From Chengkuizengella sediminis (GTDB lineage: Bacteria > Bacillota > Bacilli > Paenibacillales > KCTC-33759), in contig NZ_SIJC01000004.1 of NCBI RefSeq assembly GCF_010078385.1, positions 1-64,000 of the forward strand: DNA of 64,000 nt, in the 5' to 3' direction. Positions 9,486 to 18,724 of the stretch are shown piece after piece; the first letter of the stretch is position 1, and each line of letters opens with the position of its first letter. The notes under the pieces are model-generated. The model saw only the letters and a list, made by a program, of their open reading frames with translations. It was not told where the DNA came from and made no database searches. Position numbers and translations under genes: made by a program.

Positions 9486-9535
9486 GAAAAAAAGGATAGA
9501 TAAAACAGAAACATCTGCTTCATCTATCCTTCTCT
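9486..9535 (-). terminator. bcp terminator
   Basis: AAGGATAGAT (9492-9501) pairs with ATCTATCCTT (9522-9531). Read on the minus strand the hairpin is followed by TTTTTTTCT, an intrinsic terminator 40 nt after the bcp stop. Confidence 0.85.
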
Positions 9536-9573
9536 TTTTACATATACATTTTCAAACTTATAAAGTGTTCCTA

Positions 9574-10041
9574 TTACAATTCCCTTACAACTTCAAGCAC
9601 CTTCTGAACATGCTCTTTTACTCTTACTTTACGCCACTCTTTTACTAAGACACCATCAGCATTAATTAAAAAAGTAGAACGCTCAACACCCATATATTCT
9701 CTGCCGTACATTTTTTTAAGAACCCATACTCCGAACAATTCACAAACCTTTTTTTCCACATCAGCCAACAATAGAAATGGAAGTTCATGTTTTGCAATAA
9801 ACTTATCATGTGATTTTAGATCGTCTGGACTTATTCCGATCACTTCTGTATTCAGCTTCCCATAATCTCCATGATAGTCTCGGAAATCACAAGATTCAGT
9901 CGTGCATCCCGGTGTCATATCCTTTGGATAAAAATAAATAACTATGTTTTTCCCACGAAAATCACTTAATGAAACTTCTTTTCCATTAGATGCTGGTAGT
10001 GTGAAATTTGGAACTGCTTGTCCAACAGTTACTTGTGACAT
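9574..10041 (-). CDS. bcp: Thiol peroxidase of the Bcp/PrxQ family
   Basis: Thioredoxin-dependent peroxiredoxin that reduces hydrogen peroxide and organic hydroperoxides in the cytoplasm. At 155 residues it is the normal size. The peroxidatic Cys46 lies in TPGCTTE and the resolving Cys51 follows five residues later, the atypical two-Cys PrxQ arrangement. It is monocistronic, with its own terminator. The 250 bp upstream (10042-10292) hold AT-rich promoter-like sequence; I could not assign a convincing PerR or Spx site. Confidence 0.93.
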   Translation of the reverse strand: MSQVTVGQAVPNFTLPASNGKEVSLSDFRGKNIVIYFYPKDMTPGCTTESCDFRDYHGDYGKLNTEVIGISPDDLKSHDKFIAKHELPFLLLADVEKKVCELFGVWVLKKMYGREYMGVERSTFLINADGVLVKEWRKVRVKEHVQKVLEVVREL

Positions 10042-10292
10042 TTGCTTTCAATCCCTTCAATAGTACATACATGTAAACCATTGATCATACAAAGAAAATT
10101 TGCTTTTCAAAAAGTTCATTTCCAACAAATCCTCTAATCAAGACAATATTGTACATGTTCAACTAGCATTACTTAAAACCTATTATACAGATTATATCCA
10201 TTAAAATCCAAGAAACTCATTTAACTAACAAACATTGATCAGCCAGTAATGCAGCTTTAAACAGAGAGGTAAAGTCAAAATTACACTAATAC

Positions 10293-11654
10293 TTATTGCC
10301 TTATAGGTAATATAACAGTGAAAGATGTCCCTTTCTCAAATTCACTATCTACCTTAATTTGTCCATGATGGATGGAGACAATTTTATGTGCGATTGAAAG
10401 ACCTAATCCATTCCCACCAAAAGATCTAGTTCTTGCTTTATCCGCTTTATAAAAACGTTCAAAAATATGATGTAAATCTTCTGATTTGATCCCAATCCCC
10501 GTGTCTTTAAAAATAACTTTGATGATTGATTCAGTTTTATATATAGATATATATATTTTTTTGTTGTCAGGTGTATATCTAATACTGTTTGTGAGAAGGT
10601 TTATCCATACCTGTTCCAACTGAGACTCATCCGCATGGATTGTAACTTTAGGTAAATTCAAATCAATTTTCAACTGTTTTTCTGACCATAGAGGTTCGCT
10701 TTTCACTACAACTTTTCTAATTTGTTCATCTAAATTATAAGTTTTAGGGCGAAATGGATGGTTTTCAGAATCTAAAGAAGCGAGTTTTAATAAATCCTCA
10801 CTCAATTTAGAAAGTCGTTTACTCTCATCCTCAATGATTTGTAAATACTTATGTCGATCCTCTTCTTTAACCAAATTATCCTTTATTGCTTTTGTAAAAC
10901 CACGAATCGATGTTAAAGGTGATTGAATTTCATGAGATACATTACCTACAAATTCTTGTCTCATTGATTCAAGTTTTTGTAGTTGTTGTGTCATATGATT
11001 AAAGCTATCTGTCAAATCACCGATTTCATCTTTCCTTCGATGTTTAATCTGCACATCATAGTTCCCCTTAGCTAATTCCTTTGTTGCTTTTGTTAAACGT
11101 CGTATAGGGATAACAAGATAAGTAGCTGAAATGCTAAATAAAATACTACCTATAATTAAGATCGTAAATAAAATAATTTGAAATAAATATTTAATTTGAT
11201 TCCATTCTGCGGGAAAATCAGGTGAAATAAACAGTGCATACCTTATATTGTCAATTTTAAATGGCATACCAACAATACGTTCTGCTGGATCATCTGACCA
11301 TGTAACCGTATCTGCACTAAATTTTTCTCCTCTAAGCACCTGTTCAACATCTTCGTTTTTAATGGTATAATTCTCAATATTAGATCCATACGAAATAACC
11401 TGATTATGTTCTTGATAGAGATTTATACGATAAGTAAACAAAGTTGAGTTATTAAAAAAGGATTCCATGTCCTCTTCTGGTGTTGATTGATACAACTCCA
11501 TAAACTCTTCCCCAACCTCAATTAAACGCTGATCTATTTTTTGTTTGAAATCGCTGTAAAAAATAAAATATGCAGCTAATAAACCAATCATCAAACTGAC
11601 TAATACAGCAGCTATAAAAAGATAGGCATATCTAATATAAATGGATTTTCTCAT
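10293..11654 (-). CDS. Sensor histidine kinase, HAMP/HisKA type
   Basis: 453-residue membrane sensor kinase. Membrane segments at about 9-33 and 155-181 bracket an extracytoplasmic domain of about 120 residues; HAMP follows (about 181-233), then the H-box with His241 in NVSHEIQSPLTS, and an HATPase domain with DTGIGI and GGNGLGLSI. Its ATG overlaps the stop of the response regulator gene by 4 bp, so the two are coupled. The stimulus is unknown; no obvious target gene such as a bacitracin-type ABC pair directly follows. Confidence 0.92.
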   Translation of the reverse strand: MRKSIYIRYAYLFIAAVLVSLMIGLLAAYFIFYSDFKQKIDQRLIEVGEEFMELYQSTPEEDMESFFNNSTLFTYRINLYQEHNQVISYGSNIENYTIKNEDVEQVLRGEKFSADTVTWSDDPAERIVGMPFKIDNIRYALFISPDFPAEWNQIKYLFQIILFTILIIGSILFSISATYLVIPIRRLTKATKELAKGNYDVQIKHRRKDEIGDLTDSFNHMTQQLQKLESMRQEFVGNVSHEIQSPLTSIRGFTKAIKDNLVKEEDRHKYLQIIEDESKRLSKLSEDLLKLASLDSENHPFRPKTYNLDEQIRKVVVKSEPLWSEKQLKIDLNLPKVTIHADESQLEQVWINLLTNSIRYTPDNKKIYISIYKTESIIKVIFKDTGIGIKSEDLHHIFERFYKADKARTRSFGGNGLGLSIAHKIVSIHHGQIKVDSEFEKGTSFTVILPIRQ

Positions 11655-12325
11655 GATATAACCTCTAAACGGTAACCTAAACCTCTAATAGTAGAGATTT
11701 GTATCCTATCGGTTTTTTCTTTAATTCTTTGCCGTAGACGTTTAATGTGTACATCTACAGTTCTGTCATCTCCTTCATAATCCAGACCCCAAATTTTTTC
11801 AATCAGTTGATCTCGAGTGAATATTTGGTTAGGAAAATTTGCTAACTGAAACAATACCTCAAATTCCTTCAAGGGCAACGTTAAACTATCTCCATTGATG
11901 GACACTTTTTTCGTTTTTGCATCCATTTCTATATCACCAATTTTAATAATTTGTGAGTTCATTACTTTATATCTTCTAAGCAAAGCTTTCACTCGCACAA
12001 TTAATTCTATAGGATCAAAAGGTTTCACCAAATAATCGTCAGTACCTAACTCGAATCCCTTTACTTTATCTTCCGTAGTACCTTTAGCCGTTACCATTAA
12101 TACAGGTATTTCGTATAAATCACGAATCTCCTTACATAATTCCCATCCATTTATATGAGGCATCATAATATCAATAATCGCAAGATTAATTTTTTCTTTT
12201 TCCAAAATATTCAATGCTTCAATGCCGTCATTGGCTTCAAGTATCATATAGCCTTCATTACTAAGATAAAGTGAAATTAGATGACGAATACTTTCATCAT
12301 CGTCTGCAACCAAAATTTTAACCAT
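11651..12325 (-). CDS. OmpR-family response regulator
   Basis: 224 residues from the ATG at 12325, preferred over a GTG six codons upstream because AAAGGAGAT lies between the two at ideal spacing. Receiver domain: acidic pair in ADDDES, phosphoacceptor Asp52 in AIIDIMMP, Lys in VKPFDP. The C-terminal winged helix (about 130-224) has the trans-activation pattern FEVLFQLA and GDDRTVDVHIKRLRQR. First gene of the two-component operon; its targets are not evident from the neighbourhood. Confidence 0.93.
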   Translation of the reverse strand: MVKILVADDDESIRHLISLYLSNEGYMILEANDGIEALNILEKEKINLAIIDIMMPHINGWELCKEIRDLYEIPVLMVTAKGTTEDKVKGFELGTDDYLVKPFDPIELIVRVKALLRRYKVMNSQIIKIGDIEMDAKTKKVSINGDSLTLPLKEFEVLFQLANFPNQIFTRDQLIEKIWGLDYEGDDRTVDVHIKRLRQRIKEKTDRIQISTIRGLGYRLEVIS

Positions 12326-12617
12326 GATTGAATCTCCTTTCACTCTTCAAAATTAACATGTCTATGGATAACTTGTTTTATTTTAACAGTGTTATATGAA
12401 CTAAATATGAACAACTTATATATTGTTTAAGGATTTCATTATAAATTTTGGATTATACTAATCTTTCAAATATAATTTCATGTTTAGTTGGTTTACCATG
12501 AGACTTGAACTAACTTCCACCCTTTTTTTGAATGATCATTTATTATTTCTTGATGTGATGCTTGAGAAAACATTTTATTACTTGTATACGGGCCCCCGAA
12601 TCTTTCTCTTTCTGATG

Positions 12618-12862
12618 GTCTTAAGACTTCTACATCTTGATATACTCGTTAGTGCATTGCTCTTATTTGTGACTCTTGTGGGCTTTGCAAGTGGAACAAA
12701 TAAGAGTGCTTCTCTCCCTCTCTTTCACCTAATCGGTCTTAAGACTTCTGTATCCTCACTGTAATGAACTAGTGAATTACTCTTGTGAGTGACTTTTGCG
12801 CTTTGTGCAAGTGGAAGGAATAAGAGTAATCACCTAGTTCATCTGCCCACAACTCAGAAGTC
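12618..12862. repeat. Two degenerate ~117-bp hairpin repeats in tandem
   Basis: GGTCTTAAGACTTCT occurs at 12618-12632 and again at 12735-12749. Each copy continues into a related sequence that folds on itself: copy 1 pairs CTCTTATTTGT (12660-12670) with ACAAATAAGAG (12696-12706); copy 2 pairs GAACTAGTGAATTACTCTT (12766-12784) with AAGAGTAATCACCTAGTTC (12822-12840), enclosed by GACTTCT/AGAAGTC (12744-12750/12856-12862). The array lies just past the stop of the ABC permease gene. It could be a non-autonomous mobile repeat or a set of transcription-stopping hairpins. Upstream of it, 12344-12617 has no supportable gene. Confidence 0.6.
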
Positions 12863-12863
12863 T

Positions 12864-13649
12864 CTAAGATCCAGCCCCCTTATACCTATTTACACCGATG
12901 TTCCAAACCATAAAACCAATACTAAAAAATACGATTCCTACTACTGGTGTTAACAACGCAAAACCTTGGGGAATGTCTTTATCTAAGAAAAAGGATGCTG
13001 GATATACACCTACAAATGCAAAAGGCAACAACCAAGTTAACGTAAATTTTATCACCTTATTGTAAATATCAACTGGGTATCTCCCATAGTTTTGTATGTT
13101 CCAGATCATAGGTGTGATTCCTGTCGGTGAATCCGAAAAAAACGATAACGACGTAATTAATATGTATACCCCGCCATAAATCAATACTGAACCGATTACC
13201 ATTAATATAAGCACAAATGGATCATACCAAACAAAAGAAACATCAAGATGAAGCCACGCATACCCCATAATAATGAAACCTGTAAGAGAGCCAAATAAAG
13301 AAGCAGGGTCCATGTTTTCTAAAACGAGCTGGACTAAGTTATGAGCTGGTCTCGTTAAAATCCGATCCATCTCTCCTTTTACAATATACCGTTCATTAAA
13401 GCCCCATAGGTTTAAAAAACAAGTGAATACGCCATAAGGGATCATAAAATACCCGTATATAAACAGCATTTCATAAATGGACCAACCACCCAAAGAATTT
13501 GTATGTAAAAATACCACTAATATAAAAAATAAATTTGTCAGCTGAAATAATAAATCCGTTACTACTTCAATCAAAAAATCAGCTCGATAAGTCATCCGTG
13601 TTTTCAAATAGGTTTTAAAATAATCTGTAAAAATTGAGGCATAATACAT
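12864..13649 (-). CDS. ABC-2 type transporter permease (COG3694-like)
   Basis: 261 residues from the ATG at 13649, chosen because GGGAGG lies 8-10 nt upstream; a longer reading adds 28 residues without membrane or family character. About six membrane segments, with the family pattern RILTRPAHNL after the second segment. It is the third gene of a minus-strand operon with an ATPase and a second permease (6 bp upstream). Such ABC-2 exporters are widespread and poorly characterised; the substrate cannot be told from sequence. Confidence 0.88.
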   Translation of the reverse strand: MYYASIFTDYFKTYLKTRMTYRADFLIEVVTDLLFQLTNLFFILVVFLHTNSLGGWSIYEMLFIYGYFMIPYGVFTCFLNLWGFNERYIVKGEMDRILTRPAHNLVQLVLENMDPASLFGSLTGFIIMGYAWLHLDVSFVWYDPFVLILMVIGSVLIYGGVYILITSLSFFSDSPTGITPMIWNIQNYGRYPVDIYNKVIKFTLTWLLPFAFVGVYPASFFLDKDIPQGFALLTPVVGIVFFSIGFMVWNIGVNRYKGAGS

Positions 13650-13654
13650 TTTTC

Positions 13655-14449
13655 TCAACCTCCCTGCACAACGAGTCGACGTCTTGCCATCTTCCAAATT
13701 ACATAAATTGGAACACTCAAAAATACAAACCAAAATACTTGAACAATAAATGCATTATAAATCGCATTCCCTACGACTCTGCCCGTAAAAACAGAAGCAG
13801 GCAAATAGGTAATGGCTTGAAATGGAAGCCACTCTAAAACCTTCTGGGCCCAACCTGGGAAAAAGGATATCGGGATAATTAATCCAGAAAAAAGATCCAC
13901 AGCAATTCTTTTAAATCTCATTAAACCTTCATTGTTTTCCACAAAAAATGCAAACATACCTGTTAATAAATTAATCTGTGAGTTAATTAAAAAGCTAAAA
14001 AAGATCATTACCATAAAGATCAACCAAACATCAAATTGAGTTGGCAGCTCTATTTGGAATATAAGGGTTACGATAACCATACCCGGAATCGAAAACAACA
14101 ATAATCGAAATAATCCTTCTCCTAAACCCTGCATCATTTTAAAAATCAAATAAGGATATGGTTTTGTTAATTGGACTGCAACACTTCCATCTTTGATCTC
14201 ATTCGCAATTTCTCGATCTAAATTATTAAAATAAAATGCTCTTGCCATCCAGGACACTGCAACATATGTTGTCATTTGTAAAACTGTAAATTCACCTAGC
14301 GTTTCATTCGTCCCGTAAATGGCTTTCCATAAAAAATAATAAGCACCAATATTAATCGCATAAATGATAATCCCACTGTAATAGTTTACACGGTAAGCTA
14401 ACATCATTAAAAAACGAATTCGAATCATATCTATGTAAGCACTAAACAT
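13655..14449 (-). CDS. ABC-2 type transporter permease (COG4587-like)
   Basis: 264 residues with about six membrane segments; the family stretch KDGSVAVQLTKPYPY (about 85-99) and a second cytoplasmic loop are present. The start overlaps the end of the ATPase gene by 8 bp, indicating coupling. It pairs with the other permease as a heterodimer. A paralogue in the second cluster is at 59721-60497. Confidence 0.88.
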   Translation of the reverse strand: MFSAYIDMIRIRFLMMLAYRVNYYSGIIIYAINIGAYYFLWKAIYGTNETLGEFTVLQMTTYVAVSWMARAFYFNNLDREIANEIKDGSVAVQLTKPYPYLIFKMMQGLGEGLFRLLLFSIPGMVIVTLIFQIELPTQFDVWLIFMVMIFFSFLINSQINLLTGMFAFFVENNEGLMRFKRIAVDLFSGLIIPISFFPGWAQKVLEWLPFQAITYLPASVFTGRVVGNAIYNAFIVQVFWFVFLSVPIYVIWKMARRRLVVQGG

Positions 14450-15476
14450 TGGAAGCTACCACTTCCTTTGGTTTTTCTGCAGAGCCAGATTTATAAATCT
14501 CTCTCACGATTTCGTCTGTATTTGTTTCAAATATTTTAATATCACTAATCTCAGTAAACCCTACGATGCGACTTAACACATCAGATACATTCACTTCTTT
14601 TTGCGGAATCCACACTTTTGCCGCCAACTCATTTTCTTTTGACCATTTCACATTTAACCCTTTTGTTAACTCATGTAGATGAGATAGTGGATAACCTTTT
14701 TGAAATTGAAAATGAACTTCCTTTCCCTTACCCCATTTATCCTTTAAATTTTGTAGACTTCCGTCATATATAATATGACCTTGATCGAGCATTATCACAC
14801 GTGAGCATAATGCTTCAATATCCTGTAAATCATGTGTCGTTAATAATATCGTTGTTTCATATTTTTGATTCATATCTTTTAAAAATTTTCTTATTTCTGT
14901 TTTCACTACAATGTCTAAACCAATAGTAGGTTCGTCTAAAAATAAAATGGATGGATTATGTAATAAAGAGGCTGCTAATTCACACCTCATACGCTGACCT
15001 AAGCTTAATTTTCGAACTGGACGATTTAATATTTCAGATAACTGCAAACGTTCTACAATTTCATCTAAACGAGTTTTAAAGTCATTTTCAGGTACACGAT
15101 ATACTTTTTTCAACAGCTGGAAGGATTCAATCACACCAATATCCCACCATAATTGACTTCTTTGTCCAAATACTACACCAATACCACGAACAAATTTTTC
15201 TCTTTCTTTATACGGAATCATACCGTTCACTTCAATTTGTCCAGAACTTGGAACAAGAATACCTGTTAACATTTTTATCGTAGTCGATTTTCCCGCACCA
15301 TTTTCCCCAATGTATCCACAGATTTCACCTTTTGGAATTTGAAAGCTAATATCGTCTACAGCTGCAACTTGATTGTATTGTCTTTTGAATAAATCTTGGA
15401 ATGCTCCTTTTAGACCTTCTCTATTTTTTTGTACTTTAAATACTTTTCGAAGTTGATTTACATGAATTGCTGACAT
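14442..15476 (-). CDS. ABC transporter ATP-binding protein (COG4586-like)
   Basis: 344 residues from the ATG at 15476, preceded by AGGAGTG; a 21-codon N-terminal extension is possible but lacks a ribosome binding site. Walker A GENGAGKSTT, signature LSLGQRMR, Walker B ILFLDEPT and H-loop TTHD are all intact. The insertion QRSQLWWDIGV after the Q-loop is characteristic of this subfamily. First gene of an ATPase-permease-permease operon that faces away from the LCP gene. The paralogue at 57911-58918 shares this layout but sits last in its operon. Confidence 0.93.
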   Translation of the reverse strand: MSAIHVNQLRKVFKVQKNREGLKGAFQDLFKRQYNQVAAVDDISFQIPKGEICGYIGENGAGKSTTIKMLTGILVPSSGQIEVNGMIPYKEREKFVRGIGVVFGQRSQLWWDIGVIESFQLLKKVYRVPENDFKTRLDEIVERLQLSEILNRPVRKLSLGQRMRCELAASLLHNPSILFLDEPTIGLDIVVKTEIRKFLKDMNQKYETTILLTTHDLQDIEALCSRVIMLDQGHIIYDGSLQNLKDKWGKGKEVHFQFQKGYPLSHLHELTKGLNVKWSKENELAAKVWIPQKEVNVSDVLSRIVGFTEISDIKIFETNTDEIVREIYKSGSAEKPKEVVASNV

Positions 15477-15687
15477 AATTACACTCCTATTTCTGGTATT
15501 TCTAGTGTACGCCTTGAAATGTTGAGCATTTTCCATCATAATTTTAGATATTACTTATCTTGTCTTCACATCCTAGAACTTCTATATAAAGAGAAAAGAT
15601 AAATAGGATGTCAATGCTAGATCACTTTATATCATACATGAAGCATTCTAAAAAGAATAGTTCAACACGAAAGGACAAATTTATAAG

Positions 15688-16725
15688 ATGGTTACTAAAA
15701 AACCAAAGAAAAAAAGTAAACGACTATTATGGACATCTCTCATTATTTTCATTCCAATTGTAATTTTCCTTACTTATTACATTAGTTCTATTGTTAGTAC
15801 CGCAAATAATTTTCAAGCAGATGGCGAATCACCATTTGATAAATTCGACGGCGATGCATTTTATGAACCACCTGAATGGGAAGGGAACGAACGAGTAAAT
15901 ATTTTATTATTAGGTGGAGATACTAGAGGCCTTAGTGAAAATGAGGTCCCTCGTTCCGATACGATGATGGTACTTTCTCTTGATCCGGAATCAAAACAAG
16001 CATTTTTATTTTCAATTTTACGTGATACATACGTAGATATCCCTGGTCATTGGGGAACTAAAATAAATGCGGCTTTAGTTTTCGGTGGTCCAAATCTAGC
16101 GATGGAAACGGTGAGCAATTTTACCGGTTTACCTATTCAATACTATGTTTATGTAGATTTTGAAGGATTTACTGAACTAGTCGATGCGATTGGTGGAGTA
16201 GAATTTTATGTTGAAAAAGATATGTACTATACAAGTAGAGCTGATGGACCTGAATTTGACATCAATCTCAAAGAAGGATTACAACAATTAGATGGTAAAA
16301 AAGCATTACAATATGTACGTTTTCGTTATGATGCACAAGGAGATTTCTCTCGCACAGAAAGACAAAGAAACTTGTTAAAAGCTGTTGCGGATGAAATGTT
16401 AACCTTCACCAATCTGATTAACTTGCCTAAAACATTGGAGGAAGTAGAGCCCTATATTGAAACGAATTTAACTGTCTCTGAAATGGCAAAGTTAGGATCA
16501 TTAGCCTACAAACATAAAGACAATGGATTTCAAACGGAGCAATTACCTCCTTCAAATAACGTAAGAGATGAGAGAATTGATGGAATATGGTATCTTGTAA
16601 CGGATGAAACTGAGATGCAACAATATATTCAAGACTTATTTGATCAAGCTGCTTTAGAAGAGGTTCCACAAGAAAATGAAGAAACAAACCTAGAATCAGA
16701 TGAAACAGGAAGTGAAGGACAATGA
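15688..16725 (+). CDS. LytR-CpsA-Psr (LCP) family protein
   Basis: 345 residues: a positively charged N-terminus, one membrane segment at about 14-32, then the extracytoplasmic LCP domain. LCP enzymes transfer undecaprenyl-linked polymers such as teichoic acids onto peptidoglycan. Visible family signatures are LLLGGDTRG, the Asp in RSDTMMV, and the arginines of [16 protein letters not shown] that hold the pyrophosphate. The C-terminus is an acidic Glu-rich tail. The last codons overlap the hemL start by 4 bp (ATGA), an unusual pairing that implies co-transcription. Start has AAAGGA about 14 nt upstream, a rather long spacing. Confidence 0.92.
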   Translation: MVTKKPKKKSKRLLWTSLIIFIPIVIFLTYYISSIVSTANNFQADGESPFDKFDGDAFYEPPEWEGNERVNILLLGGDTRGLSENEVPRSDTMMVLSLDPESKQAFLFSILRDTYVDIPGHWGTKINAALVFGGPNLAMETVSNFTGLPIQYYVYVDFEGFTELVDAIGGVEFYVEKDMYYTSRADGPEFDINLKEGLQQLDGKKALQYVRFRYDAQGDFSRTERQRNLLKAVADEMLTFTNLINLPKTLEEVEPYIETNLTVSEMAKLGSLAYKHKDNGFQTEQLPPSNNVRDERIDGIWYLVTDETEMQQYIQDLFDQAALEEVPQENEETNLESDETGSEGQ

Positions 16726-18032
16726 ACCGAGAACGTTCTGAACAGCATTATAAAGAAGCATTAGAACACATTGTCGGAGGGGTTAACAGCCCCTCCCGTT
16801 CTTTTAAAGCTGTCGGTGGCGGTGCTCCCGTATTTATGGAAAAAGCCGAAGGTGCTTATTTCTGGGATGTAGACGGGAATAAATACATAGATTATTTAGC
16901 TGCATATGGTCCGATTATTTTAGGACATGCACACCCTAATGTAACAAAAGCTATTACAAAAGCTGCACAAAATGGAACCTTATATGGTGCTCCTACTCAG
17001 CTAGAAAACAAATTTTCAAAAATGCTAAAACAAGCGATCCCATCCATGGATAAGGTGCGATTTGTAAATTCAGGCACTGAAGCTGTTATGACAACCATTC
17101 GTGTAGCAAGAGCTTTTACAGGCAAGAGAAAAATCATCAAATTTGCTGGCTGTTATCATGGACATTCAGATCTAGTTCTTGTTGCCGCAGGCTCAGGTCC
17201 TTCTACACTTGGTATTCCAGATAGTGCAGGAATTACGACAAACATAGCAAGTGAGGTCATTACTGTACCATTTAATGATATTGAAGCATTGAAACAAGCT
17301 TTAGATGATTGGGGAGATGATGTTGCTGCGGTAATGATTGAACCCATTGTAGGGAATTTCGGTATGGTTGAACCTGAAGAAGGGTTTTTAGAGCAACTTT
17401 GTTTATATACAAGACAAGCTGGTGCACTCGTTATTTACGATGAAGTGATCAGTGCATTCCGTTTTCATTATGGAGCTGCACAAAGCTATAAACTTTTCCC
17501 TGACAAAAAAGCAATCGAACCTGACTTAACTGCCCTGGGTAAAATTATTGGGGGTGGATTACCTATTGGTGCTTATGGTGGAAAAAAGGAAATTATGGAG
17601 CAGGTTGCACCTTTAGGACCAGCTTATCAAGCAGGAACGATGGCTGGAAACCCAGCTTCCATTTCAGCAGGGATAGCTTGTTTAGAAGTACTTAAGCAAC
17701 CCGAAACCTATCCACATTTATATGAAATGGCGGATGCATTAACGAATGGAATTCAAGAAGCAGCTGAGCATTACAACATTGAACTGACCATCAATCAAAT
17801 TGGCGGTGCATTTTCAGTTCATTTTTGCAATCATGAAATAAAAAACTATGAAGACGCTCAAAATACGGATGGTGAATTATTTTCTCAATTTTTCAACTTT
17901 ATGTTAAATGACGGGATTAATTTAGCTCCATCTAAATATGAAGCTTGGTTCATCACTATAGCCCATACATTAGAAGATATTCATCAAACGATACTTGCCG
18001 TACAAAATACCTTTAACAAGATGAAGCGATAA
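16722..18032 (+). CDS. hemL: Glutamate-1-semialdehyde 2,1-aminomutase
   Basis: PLP enzyme converting glutamate 1-semialdehyde to 5-aminolevulinate in the C5 haem pathway. 436 residues, the expected size for the Bacillales paralogue group that includes GsaB. The Schiff-base lysine is Lys274 in [11 protein letters not shown]; the phosphate-binding SGTEA is at about 117-121; YDEVISAFR supplies the PLP Asp. No other haem gene adjoins, so this may be the stand-alone GsaB-type copy rather than the hemAXCDBL copy. It overlaps the LCP gene and is closed by the hairpin at 18091-18137. Confidence 0.93.
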   Translation: MNRERSEQHYKEALEHIVGGVNSPSRSFKAVGGGAPVFMEKAEGAYFWDVDGNKYIDYLAAYGPIILGHAHPNVTKAITKAAQNGTLYGAPTQLENKFSKMLKQAIPSMDKVRFVNSGTEAVMTTIRVARAFTGKRKIIKFAGCYHGHSDLVLVAAGSGPSTLGIPDSAGITTNIASEVITVPFNDIEALKQALDDWGDDVAAVMIEPIVGNFGMVEPEEGFLEQLCLYTRQAGALVIYDEVISAFRFHYGAAQSYKLFPDKKAIEPDLTALGKIIGGGLPIGAYGGKKEIMEQVAPLGPAYQAGTMAGNPASISAGIACLEVLKQPETYPHLYEMADALTNGIQEAAEHYNIELTINQIGGAFSVHFCNHEIKNYEDAQNTDGELFSQFFNFMLNDGINLAPSKYEAWFITIAHTLEDIHQTILAVQNTFNKMKR

Positions 18033-18090
18033 AACATTTTTATGCAGACAATAAATTAAACCTCTCTTTATATTTTCATTTTATAATTAT

Positions 18091-18137
18091 AAAAAACGAA
18101 TTATTGTAGTAATAGCGCTTATAATAGTTCGTTTTTT
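18091..18137 (+). terminator. hemL terminator
   Basis: AAAAAACGAATTATT (18091-18105) pairs with AATAGTTCGTTTTTT (18123-18137), ending in a T run 60 nt after the hemL stop. Confidence 0.85.
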
Positions 18138-18210
18138 AGGTTGGTGTAATTTGAAATAAATACGATATCAGACTCCAATAAACACAAGGGTTCACATTTA
18201 ATACACACTC

Positions 18211-18230
18211 TTGACAATAGTATCTATTGT
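18211..18230 (+). promoter_or_regulatory. TTGACA with overlapping 17-bp palindrome (candidate promoter/operator)
   Basis: TTGACA at 18211-18216 overlaps the palindrome ACAATAG-TAT-CTATTGT (18214-18230). A regulator bound there would cover the -35 region. A -10 of moderate quality (ATTTTA) follows at normal spacing. It lies 490 bp upstream of the gltB start, so it would give a long leader; the link to gltB is inferred. Confidence 0.35.
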
Positions 18231-18318
18231 GTCATTTTAAAATTCGTGATATTCTATATAATAATTTTGTATCTCAGATATCGGGTTTGTTTTTAGTGTA
18301 CCTCAATTCCCATCTATT

Positions 18319-18486
18319 GCAGACAAACTTACATCATGTCACGATCTTGTGCTGGCGATGTTTGCATCAAAACGTCCTGTTTTGATCATTGATGGATCAG
18401 AACGTCCTGTTCTGAAATAACAGCCATATCCTATGGCTCAGCAAATAACTACCATATCCATTTGGGCAGACGAACATCATATCACA
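18319..18486. repeat. Hairpin array with recurrent TCCT/AGGA loops, flanked by direct repeats
   Basis: Three compact hairpins follow one another: ATCAAAAC-GTCCT-GTTTTGAT (18366-18385), TCAGAAC-GTCCT-GTTCTGA (18397-18414) and AGCCATA-TCC-TATGGCT (18422-18438). On the minus strand all three expose AGGA in the loop. The array is bounded by related sequences, GCAGACAAAC...CATGTCAC at about 18319 and GCAGACGAAC...CATATCAC at about 18466. There is no ORF. The element may be a regulatory RNA (either strand), part of the gltB leader, or a mobile intergenic repeat. The remaining spacer, 18138-18318 and 18487-18680, has no gene I can support. Confidence 0.55.
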
Positions 18487-18681
18487 CCTTATAGGTTTCC
18501 AATTAAGAAAACACTTAGATATTCATAATGAGCATTTACTAGATTCACTCTTCATAAAAGCTTCCCCACAATGAATATTTATAATAATATTTGCATTTAT
18601 AATACCTATTCAGTTCAGTAAAATGTCTGCTTTTCACTCGTTACTAAACCTATACTATATATCATTGTCTTTATTATTTTT

Positions 18682-18724
18682 AAGGAGGTGAAGGTCAGTT
18701 CATTGAACAACTGACCAAACTATG
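18682..18724 (+). promoter_or_regulatory. gltB ribosome binding site with intervening hairpin
   Basis: A strong Shine-Dalgarno, AAGGAGGTG (18682-18690), lies over 30 nt from the ATG at 18722, too far for normal initiation. Between them GGTCAGTT (18693-18700) and AACTGACC (18709-18716) form an 8-bp hairpin with loop CATTGAAC. Folding would bring the SD to about 8 nt from the ATG. Translation may thus depend on this hairpin. A nine-residue-scale reading starting from GTG at 18689 ends inside the hairpin. Confidence 0.55.

Noticed and set aside
10180-10200. AT-rich near-repeat (CTATTATACAGATTATAT) upstream of bcp considered as a PerR box
   Set aside because: The arms do not match the 7-1-7 inverted arrangement of PerR sites.
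12480-12764. 94-codon plus-strand ORF upstream of the two-component operon
   Set aside because: It runs into the hairpin repeat array, has no ribosome binding site and reads as low-complexity Leu/Phe-rich sequence.
16722-18032. Considered part of a haem biosynthesis operon
   Set aside because: No hemA, hemB, hemC or hemD neighbours; the only partner is the LCP gene.
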